Shown here: piece by piece, positions 8,362 through 18,653 of the stretch
Numbering within the stretch: position 1 is the stretch's first letter
Layout of the letters: the number at the start of each line of letters is the position of its first letter
Assembly: GCA_963839535.1 (NCBI GenBank)
Contig: CAWIVF010000001.1
Coordinates: 124,001-188,000, forward strand
Reading direction: 5' to 3'
DNA length: 64,000 bases
Origin: RHKX01 sp963839535
GTDB taxonomy: Bacteria; Actinomycetota; Thermoleophilia; Solirubrobacterales; 70-9
The notes under the pieces: model-generated
The model's input: the letters and a program-made list of their open reading frames with translations, nothing else
Database searches by the model: none
Told to the model about the DNA's origin: nothing
Translations under genes and position numbers: made by a program

Positions 8362-9275
8362 GCGTCCTCGGCGGCCGCGAGCGCTGCCCCGTAGAGGATG
8401 TCGCGCTCGGAGACCTCGACCTCGCTCAGGCCGAAGGCCCGCATCGCCTTGATCAGGATGACCACGCCGGCGACGATCGTCGGCGCCCGGTCGGGGTGGA
8501 GGCCGACGACGTTGCGGCGCTCCTCGAGCGACAGGGAGGCGAGGCGAGAGCAGGACTGCTGGATCGCCGGCAGGCGCAGCGTGTGACCCTCGACATCGCT
8601 GGCCTCGGGGCGCTCGAGCCCGAGCTCGATCGCGGCCAGGGACGCGGGGGTGCCGGCGACGGCCACCGCCCGGTCGGCACTCAGGCCGGGGTGCGAAGCG
8701 AGCTCCGCTTCGAGCGCCGCCCCGACGTCGTCGGAGAGCGCCTCCAGCTCCGACGTCTGCGGCGGGTCCGCGTGCACGTGGCGCTCGCTGTGGCGGACGA
8801 CGCCGACCTGCATCGACGCCCGGAAGGCGGGCTCCTGGCCGGAGCCGAGGATCAACTCGGTCGAGCCGCCGCCGATGTCGAGGACGAGGGTCTCGCCGTC
8901 GGGTCCGCCGTTGCTCAGCGCGCCGCGGTAGGTCAGCCGCGCCTCCTCGAGGCCGTCGATGACCTGTCCCTGCAGCGAGAAGCGCTCGCGCAGCTCGGCG
9001 AGGAAGGCGTCGCCGTTTGCGGCGTCGCGGACGGCGCTCGTCGCCAGGGCGACGGTCGTCTCAGCGCCGAGCTCCGCGATGATCCTCATGTAGTCGCCGA
9101 CCGCGTCGCAGACCTCCTCGATCCCCTCGGTGGCAAGCCGGCCGGAGGTCTCGACGCCGCGACCGAGCCGGGTCACCCGCGACTCACGGCGCAGCGCCTC
9201 CACACGCCCCTCCTCGACGTCGGCGACGAGCAGGCGCGTCGAGTTGGTTCCCATGTCGATCACCGCGACTCGCAA
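8358..9275 (-). CDS. Ppx/GppA family phosphatase (exopolyphosphatase / pppGpp hydrolase)
   Basis: 305 residues from the TTG at 9275, where the first beta-strand VAVIDMGTNSTRLLVAD starts. Extension to 9365 adds an unlikely Cys- and Pro-rich leader that would run into the divergent gene. Both phosphate-binding loops of the actin-like fold are present (DMGTNSTRLL and DIGGGSTELILG), with ALATSAVRDAANG between them. Only the catalytic two-domain core is present, without the HD-type C-terminus of long Ppx. Whether it prefers polyphosphate or pppGpp cannot be told; either places it in stringent or phosphate-storage physiology. Confidence 0.9.
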   Translation of the reverse strand: MRVAVIDMGTNSTRLLVADVEEGRVEALRRESRVTRLGRGVETSGRLATEGIEEVCDAVGDYMRIIAELGAETTVALATSAVRDAANGDAFLAELRERFSLQGQVIDGLEEARLTYRGALSNGGPDGETLVLDIGGGSTELILGSGQEPAFRASMQVGVVRHSERHVHADPPQTSELEALSDDVGAALEAELASHPGLSADRAVAVAGTPASLAAIELGLERPEASDVEGHTLRLPAIQQSCSRLASLSLEERRNVVGLHPDRAPTIVAGVVILIKAMRAFGLSEVEVSERDILYGAALAAAEDA

Positions 9276-9364
9276 GGCTGGCGATGCTAGTGGGCACGCG
9301 GGCCCGCCCTGGGGCTCCGCGACGCAAGCGGATCGTTTGCGGCAGGGGTGTGGAGGGAAGAGCA

Positions 9365-9931
9365 ATGGTCATGGATACCTCCGCCAGCGAGCCCCGCCCC
9401 CCCGACGAGAGCGGGGAGCGCCCCCTCCGGGCCTATACCGGCCTGACCGTCGCGTTCTCCGCGCTGGCCGCCGGCGGGTATGCCGCCCTGCGGGCCGCGG
9501 GCAAGGAGGCACCGCGGGGGACCATCGGCGAGGTCGTGCGAATCGGCGTCGCGACCCACAAGCTCAGCCGGATCATCGGCAGGGACAAGGTGACGGCGCC
9601 CTATCGCGCGCCGTTCACGACCCCCCAGGGCTCCGCCGACGCGCCCCCGGCGGAGGTCAAGGAGAAGGTCGAGGGCAACGGGATGCGCCGCGCCTTCGGC
9701 GAGCTGATCACCTGCCCCTATTGCATGACCCCCTGGATCGCGACCGGCTTCTGGCTCGCCCGCGGCGCCGCCCCGAAGGAGACCGATGTCGCAATCGACG
9801 TGCTCGACTCGGTGGCGCTGTCGGACTTCCTCCAGCTCGCCTACCTCGCGCTGGACGGGAAGCGCGACCTCCGGCTGAACGAACGCTCCCACGCGGCCCA
9901 GGCGCTTGGCCGATCGCGAACCCGGTGCTAG
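9365..9931 (+). CDS. DUF1360 family membrane protein
   Basis: 188 residues from the ATG at 9365, with GGAGGGAAG upstream as ribosome site. A hydrophobic segment near 25-45 and a second after the Cys motif suggest membrane association. ATHKLSRIIGRDKVTAPYR then ELITCPYCMTPW are the DUF1360 hallmarks, the paired Cys in CPYC being invariant in the family. Function is unknown; members are often called sporulation-related in Firmicutes. It ends 14 bases before the initiator tRNA gene. Confidence 0.8.
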   Translation: MVMDTSASEPRPPDESGERPLRAYTGLTVAFSALAAGGYAALRAAGKEAPRGTIGEVVRIGVATHKLSRIIGRDKVTAPYRAPFTTPQGSADAPPAEVKEKVEGNGMRRAFGELITCPYCMTPWIATGFWLARGAAPKETDVAIDVLDSVALSDFLQLAYLALDGKRDLRLNERSHAAQALGRSRTRC

Positions 9932-9945
9932 CATTCCCTGTCCGC

Positions 9946-10019
<74 letters not shown>

Positions 10020-10020
10020 T

Positions 10021-10052
10021 ACGAAGGCCGCCTCTCGCCAGGCGGCTTTCGT
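10021..10052 (+). terminator. tRNA terminator hairpin
   Basis: Thirteen-base arms (10021-10033 and 10040-10052) pair at all positions with one G:U, around a six-base loop CTCGCC. The hairpin begins two bases after the initiator tRNA and is followed by GCTTTCT. Confidence 0.8.
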
Positions 10053-10088
10053 GCTTTCTGGGGCTTATCGAGGCGGGACCCGAGGCCT

Positions 10089-11360
10089 TCAGCGCTTGCG
10101 AACGACCCTGAACCTGAACTTCGCGGGGCTCGGGTCGGGCACGCCACCGAGCACGGCGCGAACCTGGAACCGATATCTGCGGGGCTTCAGCCTGTACTTC
10201 GCCGGGGACTCGCAGCGCTTGAACCGCGGCTGCTTCCCCTTCGGCCGCAGCGAGCATTCGAACTTGGCGCCGGGGCTCGTCGAGGAGAACCCGAACCTGG
10301 CCCTCGCCTTGCCCTTCTTGCCGTTCCGGTCCCTCGCCTTGAGCTTCTTCTTCGGCGTCTTGTCGAGGACGGTGTTCGGCTGGGGGTCGGGCGCCTTGAC
10401 CCCGGTCACCCGGGCGACCTTCTCGGGCGTGTCGAGCGTGACCCAGAGCGTGTCGTCCGGACCCGTGGCGATCTTGCGCGGCCCGACCCCGGCGGTGGGG
10501 CCGAAGCCGGTGAGCGTGGTCGTCTCGCCGTCGGGGGTGAGGCGCAGGAGGTCGTTGGCCTGCGAGCGGGCGACCCAGTAGGCGCCGTCGTTGCCGAAGG
10601 CCACGCCGAACGGATCCGAGGCGGTGAGCTCCGTCTTCAGCGGGGAGCCGCCGGGGGTGATCCGACCGACGGTCTGGGGGTCGGTCGTGGGGGCCACGTA
10701 CGCCACCTGCCCGTCCGGACCGGCCGCGACGTCCTGGGCGCCACCCGCGGCGCCCACCTGGATGTCGTAGGGGGTCACCGTCGGGGCCGCGGTCGCCGTC
10801 GCGCTGAAGACCTTGCCGTTGCCGTCCGCGATCCAGAGGAGGCCATCCGACCCGACCGTCATCCCGTGCGGCGCCAGGCCGGCGATCGGAGTCGGGTCGT
10901 CGGTTCCCTCCGGGTCCGCCGGGCTGAAGCTCACCAGCTCACCGGTGCCCGCGACCCACATCTTGCCGTCGGGCCCGGCAACGATGCCGCGGCCGTCGGC
11001 GAGGCCGACGTCGAAGGCGGTCGGGTTGGCCGGATCGCCGGGCGGGACCTTGATCACGCCGATGGTGGTCGAGACCCAGAGGTTGCCGTCGGGGCCGACG
11101 GCGATGCCGAACGAGGTGTTGGCGAGGGGGAACTCGGTGACCACGCCGGCCGGGGTGATCCGCGCCACGCCGTTGGTGGCCTCGAGCGTCACCCACATGT
11201 TCCCGTCAGGGCCCTCGACGATGTCGTTGTTGGAGCCGACGCCGCCCGGTATCGCGAACTCGCCGGCGACGGCGGGGGCGGCCGACGCGGGGGCGGCGAG
11301 GGCTGCAGCGGCCGCAAGCGCGACCAGGACCGTGAGAAAGACGCGTGAGGTTCTGAGCAT
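10089..11360 (-). CDS. Secreted beta-propeller protein, virginiamycin B lyase / SMP-30-like
   Basis: 423 residues from the ATG at 11360, which opens a clean signal peptide (MLRTSRVFLTVLVALAAAAA, cut after ASAAPA). The body has at least six repeats of the GPDGxxWV type (VEGPDGNMWVTLEATNG, VGPDGNLWVS, AGPDGKMWVAG), the blade signature of Vgb/NHL-type propellers. The C-terminal 100 residues are a separate basic domain (TPKKKLKARDRNGKKGKA, ending PSPAKFRFRVVRKR) of the kind seen on many secreted proteins of this lineage. An enzymatic role is not proven. It lies downstream of the glycine-rich gene on the same strand. Confidence 0.75.
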   Translation of the reverse strand: MLRTSRVFLTVLVALAAAAALAAPASAAPAVAGEFAIPGGVGSNNDIVEGPDGNMWVTLEATNGVARITPAGVVTEFPLANTSFGIAVGPDGNLWVSTTIGVIKVPPGDPANPTAFDVGLADGRGIVAGPDGKMWVAGTGELVSFSPADPEGTDDPTPIAGLAPHGMTVGSDGLLWIADGNGKVFSATATAAPTVTPYDIQVGAAGGAQDVAAGPDGQVAYVAPTTDPQTVGRITPGGSPLKTELTASDPFGVAFGNDGAYWVARSQANDLLRLTPDGETTTLTGFGPTAGVGPRKIATGPDDTLWVTLDTPEKVARVTGVKAPDPQPNTVLDKTPKKKLKARDRNGKKGKARARFGFSSTSPGAKFECSLRPKGKQPRFKRCESPAKYRLKPRRYRFQVRAVLGGVPDPSPAKFRFRVVRKR

Positions 11361-11376
11361 CGGCAAAGGGTAGAAC

Positions 11377-13578
11377 TCAGTTGAAGCCCGTGTTGGCCGC
11401 GGCGCCGGAATTGCCCGCATTGCCCAGGCTCGGACCGCCGGGTCCCCCGCTGCCATGGTCGAAGGTGTTGCCGGAGGTCAGGTAGCCGGACGTGCCGGTC
11501 ACGTTCTGGGTGTAGATCCCGATGCTCGGGCCACCCGCTCCGCCGCCGCCATACCCGCCGTCGCCACCGTCGCCGCCGTCGCCACCAAGTCCGGCGACCG
11601 TGGTGATCGTGCATCCGGGCCCGAAGCCTCCGGGGTCTCCGCCGATCCCACCGGTCCCGCCGGGGGCGCCGAGGCCGCCGATCCCGCCGCTGCCACCGTT
11701 GGCGGAGATGATCGTCGAGCCGAGCACCGTCGGTCCGGGTTCAGGCTCGAGTTCGTGATGAAGAGGCCGAATGAGCCGCCGCCGCCAGTGGCACCGCCAC
11801 CGCCCGTGCCACCGCCCCCGCCGGCGGCGCCGCCACCGCCGCCGGGCCCCCCGGTCACCTGAGGAGTGTTGAGACCGGCGCCGCCCCCGCCACCGCCACC
11901 GCCGCTGCCCGAGACCCCCTTACCGCCGTTCCCCCCGACGCCGGAGCTCCACCTTCCGGCGATGACGCTGCCGCCGTTGCCGGCGGCTCCATTGCTTCCA
12001 TCGGCTCCGTCCGCGCCGTCGCCGCCGTCTCCGGCTGGGGTGCTCGGAGTGCCCGCCGTACCCGAGGATCCCGGACTCGGCCCCGAGCCGGCCGCCCCCG
12101 CCGTTCCGTTCCCCCCGGGGCTGCCCCCCGAGCCCCCGAGGCCACCGCTGATGGTGGTCGGGCCGTCGGTGGCATTCCCCTTGGCTCCCCCGGCTCCACC
12201 AGTGAAGGGGTTCGCGCAGAGACCGGGACTGCCGTCGCCACCGTTCGGGCCATCGGCTCCGCTCGTCCCGGTGCTGCCCGTGCTGCCCGTCCCTCCGTTG
12301 CCGGCTTCGACGGTCACCGTGTCGAGCGTGAGGGCAGGGCTGTTGGACGCGCGGATCCCGTAGCTCGAGCCGCCCGTGGCGGCCGCTGATCCCGCGACCA
12401 CCCGCAGCAGCTGCAGCCGTGTGGGCCGTGCTGATGTTCGCCGCCAGGAGGCCGGTGACGTCGTTGAATGACGCTGTCCGGTTCAGGATCGTCGTCGGAT
12501 TCCCGGCTGATCGCCCCCATTCCCCTCCGCCCGGGAGCGAATCCGCCGAACATCGAGACGCCGTTGGCGACGCTGATCACCTCCTCGTAGGTCCCGCCGG
12601 CGATGAAGATCTTGCTGCGGCCAGTCGCCTGGGCGCGCCCGAGCGCAAAGTTGATCGTCGCGACGGGATTGGAGAGCGTCGTACCTGCCCCCGCGCTGTC
12701 GGTGCCGTCGGGCGAGACGAAGATCGCCTCGCTCGCCACCCCGTCGACCCCGTCGCAGTTCGAGTCGGTGTAGGGGGCCTCGAGCGGGTCGGCGGCCCCG
12801 GGGTGGATGGCGGGGTCGTTGGGCTCGCAGTCGCTCTCGTTGAGCGTCCCGTCATCGTCGAGGTCGGGATCCGGCGCGGCCACGACGGTCAGCTGGCGGA
12901 TGTCGATGTCGGTGGCGCCCTCGTTGTCGGTCGCCCGCAGGCCCACGGTGCGCGTGCCCGCGGTCGCGTACGAGCGGGAGGGCGTCGCGCCCGGTGGCGT
13001 CGTCGAACGCGCCGTCGCCGTCGAGGTCCCAGGCGAGCGCTCACGATCGTTCCGTCCGGATCGGTGGAGGACGAGGTGAACTGGACCTGCTCGCCGGTTT
13101 CCGGCACCGCCGGCGAGTAGTCGAGGTTGGCGAAGGGGGCCTGGTTGTCATCGTCCGCCGGGGCGACGGTGATGGGCCCCGAGGCCCGGCAGTTGTTCCG
13201 CTCGCTCTTCTCCTTGATGCGGCCGGGATCGTCGGCGCACGCGATCAGCCGGTAGTTCCCTGAAGCGCCGGCCGGGATCGTCAGCTCCAGCGAACCGTCG
13301 GCCCGCTTTCGGCGCTTGAGCTTCTTGACGCTCCGGCCCCCGAGGCGTTGGTCGTCCTCGTCCACCTTCTCGTCGCGGGAGAGGAAGTAGCCGTTCTCCG
13401 AGCGCTTCGCCTTCCCTCTGCCGACATTCGTCGTGGTGTCGACCACCAGGATCGGGAGGGTTGCGTGTGCCTGGGCCGGCCCGGCGGTCAGCTTCGTGAT
13501 CTTCAGATCGGGACGTGCGGCGGCAGCGGAGGCCGGCAGCGCCAGGAGAACGAGGCCGGCAGCAGCGAGCCGGAGCAT
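11377..13578 (-). CDS. Giant glycine-rich secreted protein with CARDB-like and MopE-like segments (frameshifted)
   Basis: About 733 residues over four frames (breaks near 12960, 12450 and 11735). Start at 13578 gives a signal peptide (MLRLAAAGLVLLALPASAAA). Next comes a CARDB-like adhesion domain (ITKLTAGPAQAHATLPILVV) and a PKD-like stretch. A MopE-type metal-binding segment follows (DDDGTLNESDCEPNDPAIHP, TDSNCDGVDG), then a parallel beta-helix opening (VSPDGTDSAGAGTTLSNP). The last 300 residues are almost pure GGxGG repeats resembling mycobacterial PGRS, without a PE domain. Probably an exported or surface protein of structural role. Confidence 0.7.
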
Positions 13579-13707
13579 CAGCTTGTGCTGATCGCAACTC
13601 CTCCCCATGGGCGAATCCTACTCCCGACCCGGCCCGATTTGGGTCGGAGTTCGGGCCCTCGATCGCCCGGCCCGGGGACCCCGTTCGCGGACTAGAATCG
13701 CGCCTCG

Positions 13708-15039
13708 ATGCGGGGCGCACACCGAGATCAGGGAGCACGACGCCGCGGCGCGCTCGCCGCTCGGCACGCTGCTGGCCTTGCTCTTGACCGCGGCGCCCGC
13801 CGCCGCGGGGCCGACCGACTGGATCGAGCTGCGGACGCTCAACATCACCCACCAGGGCGGTGAGGACGAGGCGCCCTCGGCGACGATGTACGCGTTCGAC
13901 CGCTCGATGAAGCTCGGCTCCGACATGCTCGAGGTCGACATCCACTCGACCGCCGACGACAGGCTGGCGGTGATCCACGACTCGACCGTCGACCGGACCA
14001 CGAACGGCAGCGGCGAGGTCCCGAGCATGACGCTGGCCGAGCTCAAGAAGCTCGACGCCGCGCACTGGTTCGTGCCGGGCCGGAACGCGACGACCGATGC
14101 CCCGAGGGGGACTACGTGTTCCGCGGCGTCCGCACCGGCGAGAAGAAGCCGCCGCCGGGCTACGGCAAGAGCGACTTCCGCATCCTCGAGCTCGAGGAGG
14201 TGATGCAGCGCTACCCCGACGTGCCGATCAACATCGAGATCAAGGGCTCGGGCGACAGCGACGTCGAATCGTTCCTGCACAACGCCGAGGTGCTGGCCGC
14301 CTACCTGAACGAGCTCGGGCGCACCAAGGGCATCATGGTCGCCTCCTTCAACGACGCCTCGCTGGTCCGCTTCCACGAGCTCGCTCCCAAGATCGACCTC
14401 GCGCCGGGGGTCGCCGGCGTCGCCGGCTACAAGCTCGGCAACGTGCCGCCGCCCGAGGGAACGAAGGCCTTCCAGGTGCCGATCGGGTTCGAGGGCATCA
14501 CGGTCACCGACCAGGAGTTCGTCGACCGCGCCCACGCCGACGGCTACGGCGTCCACGTCTGGACGATCAACGACGAGGACGAGATGAACATGCTCTTCGA
14601 CTTCGGCGTCGACGGGATCATGACCGCCGAGCCGATGCGGCTCGAGAAGGTGATGTGCCGACGCGAGGAGCCACGGCCGCCGCTGCCGTCGGGCGTCCCC
14701 GGCGAGCACTGCTCGCCGAAGGCGAGCATCTCCTGCGAGGTCGAGCCGACCGAGATCGAGCGCAACGGCCGCAGCGCGAGCGTCACGCTCGTCCGGCGCG
14801 ACTCCTTCGGCAGCAAGTGCGCCGGCAAGGTCGCCGTGGGCGCCAAGGGCAAGGGCAAGCGCGCCACCCGCTTCAACTTCGGCTGGGCCGAGACCGGCGA
14901 GGACACGAGCGGCGCCGAGAAGGTCGTCGAGGTGAAGCTCGGCAAGCGGATGGCGCGCAAGTTCGCCGAGCAGGGAGAGGCGAAGGTCTCGGTCACGCCC
15001 TGGGACCAGTTCAGGACCCGGGCGAAGCTGCCTCTCTAG
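13708..15039 (+). CDS. Secreted glycerophosphodiester phosphodiesterase (frameshifted)
   Basis: About 443 residues. ATG at 13708 gives a basic N-terminus; the hydrophobic core LLALLLTAAPAAAG lies in the next frame, so one indel sits near 13765 and another near 14098. GDPD motifs: NITHQGGEDEAPSA (His of the HRG-like motif), LEVDIHSTADDRLAVIHDST (Glu, Asp and general-acid His), INIEIKGSG, and HVWTINDEDEMNMLFDFGVD near the barrel end. A C-terminal 110-residue beta-rich domain with paired Cys follows. It probably hydrolyses glycerophosphodiesters or teichoic-acid-like polymers outside the cell. Its stop overlaps the next GTG by one base. Confidence 0.8.
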
Positions 15040-17986
15040 TGGAGATACGTCGGCTGCCGGCGTCGAACTTCGCCCCCGGCCGCGCCGGCCGGCGGCCTGA
15101 GGGTGTCGTCGTCCACACCACCGCCGGCAGCTTCGGCGCAGCCGCCGCCTGGTTCGCCAACCCGGAGAGCGGGGTCAGCGCCCACTACATCGTCGGTCTG
15201 GATGGCCGGGTCGCGCAGCTCGTCGACGAAGGGGACACCGCGCAGCACGCCGGCCGGGTCCGCGAGCCGAGCGCCGACCTGATCGCCGGGGTCGACGATC
15301 CCAACCTGATCACGATCGGCATCGAGTTCGAGGATGGGGGAGACCCCCTCGAGGTCGATCGCCCGGAGGCGCAGTACCGCAGCGGCGCCGCCCTGATCGC
15401 CGCCGCGTCCCGCCGCTGGGAGTTCCCGCTCGACCGCCGGCACGTGATCGGTCATCGCGAGGTGTTCGCCGCGAAGGACTGCCCCGGCAACCTCGACATC
15501 GAGCGCCTGATCGAAGCGGCTCGGGAGGAGCGCGAGGCGCTCGACGCCCGCGCCGGCCCGGCCGAGGTGAAGGGCGGGATCGCATGCCTGCTGCCGGTTC
15601 GCGACGGCGCTCGCGACATCCCCGGGTATCTCGAGTCGGTCGCCGAGCTCGCCGACCTCGTCATCGCCCTCGACGACGGCTCGAGCGACGGGTCGGCCGA
15701 GCTGCTCGAGGCCAGTCCCATCGTGGCCACGGTCCTCCGCGGCGAGCGCAACGACCGCGACGAGTGGGACGACGGCGCTAACCGGGCGAGGCTGCTGCGG
15801 GCGGCGGATGCCTACGAGCCCGCGTGGATCGTCTGGCTCGACGCCGACGAGCGTCTCGATCCCGAGGACGCGCGCGCCCTGCGCGAGTTCCTGCTCACCG
15901 ACGCGCTGCCCGGCTGCGCCTTCGGCCTGCAGCTCCATCGCATGTGGGGAGAGCGGGCCGTCACCGAGGTGAGCTGGGTCTATCGCGTCTTCCACCACTC
16001 GCCCGAGCACCGGCTCCCGGAGCGACGCCTGCACTTCAACCCGGTCCCGGTCCAGATCCCCCGGGGAGCCTGGGTGCGGACCACCATCCGCGTGCGCCAC
16101 CTCGACTCGCCGGAGCGGCTGCGGGAGCGGGGGCGCAAGTACCGGCGGGCCGACCCGGACGACGAGTTCGGGAGGCGGCCGCTGCGGCTCCTCGACTCAC
16201 CCGACCCCGAGGACCTCGCGGAGTGGACCCCGCGGCCGGCCGATCTGCCGGTGCTGGCCGCGACCGCCTCGCCGAATGCGGCGCGGGACGCCCGAGCGAG
16301 GCCGAGGATGATCGGCCGCCCCGGGCTGATCGCCCTGCTCCCGGCGCGCGACGCCGCCGACCACGTCACGGCGTACCTCGACGGTCTGCGCGGGGTCGTC
16401 GATGCCGTCGTTGCCCTCGACGACGGCAGCGGCGACGACACCGCGGAAGCGCTCGAACGCGACCCCCTCGTCCATCGGGTGCTGCGGAACCCGCGGCGCG
16501 AGGGCTACGCCGGGTGGGACGACGCCGCCAATCGCCAGCAGCTTCTCGACGCCGCCGCCGAGCTGCGCCCGCGCTGGATCCTCTGGCTCGACGCCGACGA
16601 GCGCCTCGATCCCGATGACGCCGCCGCCTTGCGGGCCTTCGTCGAGCGCGAGGCCGAGGTCGGCTCGGCCTACGGGCTGCGCGTCTTCCGGATGGTGGGG
16701 GAGCGGAGCTATGACGCCGCCGGTCTCTGGGCCTATCGGCTGTTCGCCTGGGAGCCGGGCCAGCGCCTGCCCGAGCGGCGACTGCACCTCGTCCCGATCC
16801 CGGAGTCGATCCCGCGCACGCGCTGGCGGCGGACGACGATCCGGATCATGCACCTCGCCGGCCTCAGCGAGGAGGGCCGGACCCGCCGAATCGAGAAGTA
16901 CCGCGAGGCCGACCCGGAGAACGAGTTCCAGGTGAGCTACGAGCACCTGGGCCGGCCGGGACCACTCGTCCGCGACTGGGAGCCCCGGCCGGCCGGGCTG
17001 CCGGCGCTGGTCGACCCGCTGGAGACCGGGTCCCGGCTCGACCTCCACGACCTCGACCTCGGCGCGCCGGTGCTCTCGGCGATCGTCATCTCGCGCAACG
17101 ACGAGCGGACGATCGAGCGCTCGGTGCGCTCGGTCCTCGACCAGGAATGCCACGTGCCCTTCGAGGTGATCGTCGTCGTCAGCGGCGACGACGGGACCGC
17201 GGAGGTCGTCCGCGAGCGCTGCCCGGAGGCGCGGCTGATCGTGCTCGACGGGGAGGCGCTTCCGGGGCGGGCCCGGAATGCCGGTCTCCATGCCGCCCGC
17301 GGGGACTACGTCTCCTTCCCGGGCTCGCACGTCGAGTTGCTGCCCGGCTCGCTCGAGGCCCGGGTCCGGGCGCACGAGGCGGGGTGGCCGATGGTCACCG
17401 GCGCGATCGTCAACGGGAACGAGACGACCGCGGGCTGGGCGGCCTACTTCCTCGACCACGCGCGATCGCTGCCGGGGCGGCCGTCGGAGGCGCTCGCCGC
17501 GGCTCCCGCGCATTGCTCCTACGCGCGCGACTTCGTCCTCGCGGTGGGCGGGTTCCCCGAGGACATGCGGGCCGGGGAGGACACCGTCGTCAACAACGAG
17601 CTCTTCCGCCGCGGCCACCGGGCATTTCGCTCCCAGGAGATCGAGCTCGTCCACCGCAGCCCCTGCTCGACGACCCGGAAGCTGATCAGCCACCACTTCG
17701 TCCGCGGCAGGGCGCTGGGGCGGATCGTCCGGGAGCGCCGAGCCGGCGCGGGCCCCGCGGCGGCCTGCTCGCGAGCTACGGGCCGCGGTACGTACGGCGG
17801 CGCCTGGAGACCGTGCGCAGCGGGGTGGCGGCGTGGGGTGGCGACCTGACCCCGCACTACCGGCGGACGCGGCCGCTGATCCTCGTCGGCGTCCTCGCCG
17901 CCTGGGCCGGCCTCTGGTTCGAGCTGTTGCGTCCGGCCCGGCGCCGGGCCGGGCAGGCGGCGGGAGCCGCGCGGGCTACGGGCTGA
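15039..17986 (+). CDS. Fusion: N-acetylmuramoyl-L-alanine amidase domain plus three family 2 glycosyltransferase domains
   Basis: About 982 residues. Residues 1-170 are an Amidase_2/PGRP fold with all zinc ligands: HTTAG, GHREVF and KDCPGN, plus SAHYIVGLDG. At about 180, 426 and 675 three GT2-like domains begin: CLLPVRDGARDIPGYLE with ALDDGSSDGS, LIALLPARDAADHVTAYLDG with ALDDGSGDDT, and SAIVISRNDERTIERSV. The first two carry WLDADERLDP, a DxD-type metal site; in the third the site is SFPGSHVEL, so it may differ in activity. One frame change near 17750 precedes the end, which has a single hydrophobic segment (ILVGVLAAWAGLWFELL). No signal peptide. Cotranscribed with the GDPD gene. Confidence 0.8.
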
Positions 17987-18644
17987 CCGCGGGCATCCGG
18001 CGCAGGACGTCCTTGCCCTCGACCATCTGCGGTCGCAGGCCCGCGAGCGTCAGCATCGACCACCCCGGTCGCACCTGCCCGAGGTCGTCGAGCGCGGCCA
18101 GCGACGAGAGCTGGAAGGCGCTCGCCTCCGCGAGGAAGCGGCGGAAGTCGAAGCCGTCCCCGAGCAGCAGCGCAAGCAGCTGCTTCTGGCGCTCGATCCG
18201 CTGCAGGTCCGACCCCGCTCCCGAGGTGCGGTAGCGAGCGCCGAGCCATTGGTGGATGCGCTCGCCGCGCAGCTCCTCGAGCGGGGGCTCGAAGCGGATC
18301 CGCTTGCGCCCCTCCTCGATCGGCTGATCGGGCGCGAGCGGGTACCAGAACTCGAGCGGCTCGGCGAGCGGCATCAGGATCGTCTCGTCCTCCAGCGTGG
18401 AGGCGACCGCCCGCGGCGTCAGGCAGATCCCGTGCTCGGCGTCGAGGTCGTGCTCGGCGAGTGCCTCGGCCAGCGCCGGGTGGCCACCGCGCTGCCAGGC
18501 GACGTTGACCCGATCGCGGAGCGATGAGCACCAGAGATCGCGAGGGACCCAGAGCAGCTCACGGCGTTCGGGGCGGACGACGACGATCACGTCGGTCCGC
18601 GCGGTGAACGAGTCCCGGTCCATGAGAGCGACGACCGTCGCCAC
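17976..18644 (-). CDS. LytR-CpsA-Psr (LCP) family protein lacking a membrane anchor
   Basis: 222 residues. LCP enzymes move lipid-linked glycopolymers onto peptidoglycan. The first strand ARTDVIVVVRPERREL then WVPRDLWC matches the RTDT...PRD core, and RYRTSGAGSDLQRIERQKQL has the Arg/Asp/Arg/Arg-Gln block that binds the polyprenyl pyrophosphate. Unlike usual LCPs there is no N-terminal membrane helix or signal peptide, so the true start could be further upstream in another frame or the protein may be degenerate. It overlaps the amidase-glycosyltransferase gene tail to tail by 11 bases. Confidence 0.75.
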   Translation of the reverse strand: MATVVALMDRDSFTARTDVIVVVRPERRELLWVPRDLWCSSLRDRVNVAWQRGGHPALAEALAEHDLDAEHGICLTPRAVASTLEDETILMPLAEPLEFWYPLAPDQPIEEGRKRIRFEPPLEELRGERIHQWLGARYRTSGAGSDLQRIERQKQLLALLLGDGFDFRRFLAEASAFQLSSLAALDDLGQVRPGWSMLTLAGLRPQMVEGKDVLRRMPAVSP

Positions 18645-18653
18645 CGGGAGGTC

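Noticed and set aside
11500..12400. Short repeated GGC/CCG units considered as a CRISPR array or tandem repeat locus
   Set aside because: Units are irregular codon-level glycine repeats of a protein, with no fixed repeat and spacer structure.
11500..12400. Mycobacterial PE_PGRS gene
   Set aside because: No PE domain; the N-terminus is a signal peptide with CARDB and MopE-like segments.
16197..17696. 500-codon leftward open frame opposite the glycosyltransferases
   Set aside because: Opposite-strand shadow of a confidently assigned gene; composition is typical of antisense reading.
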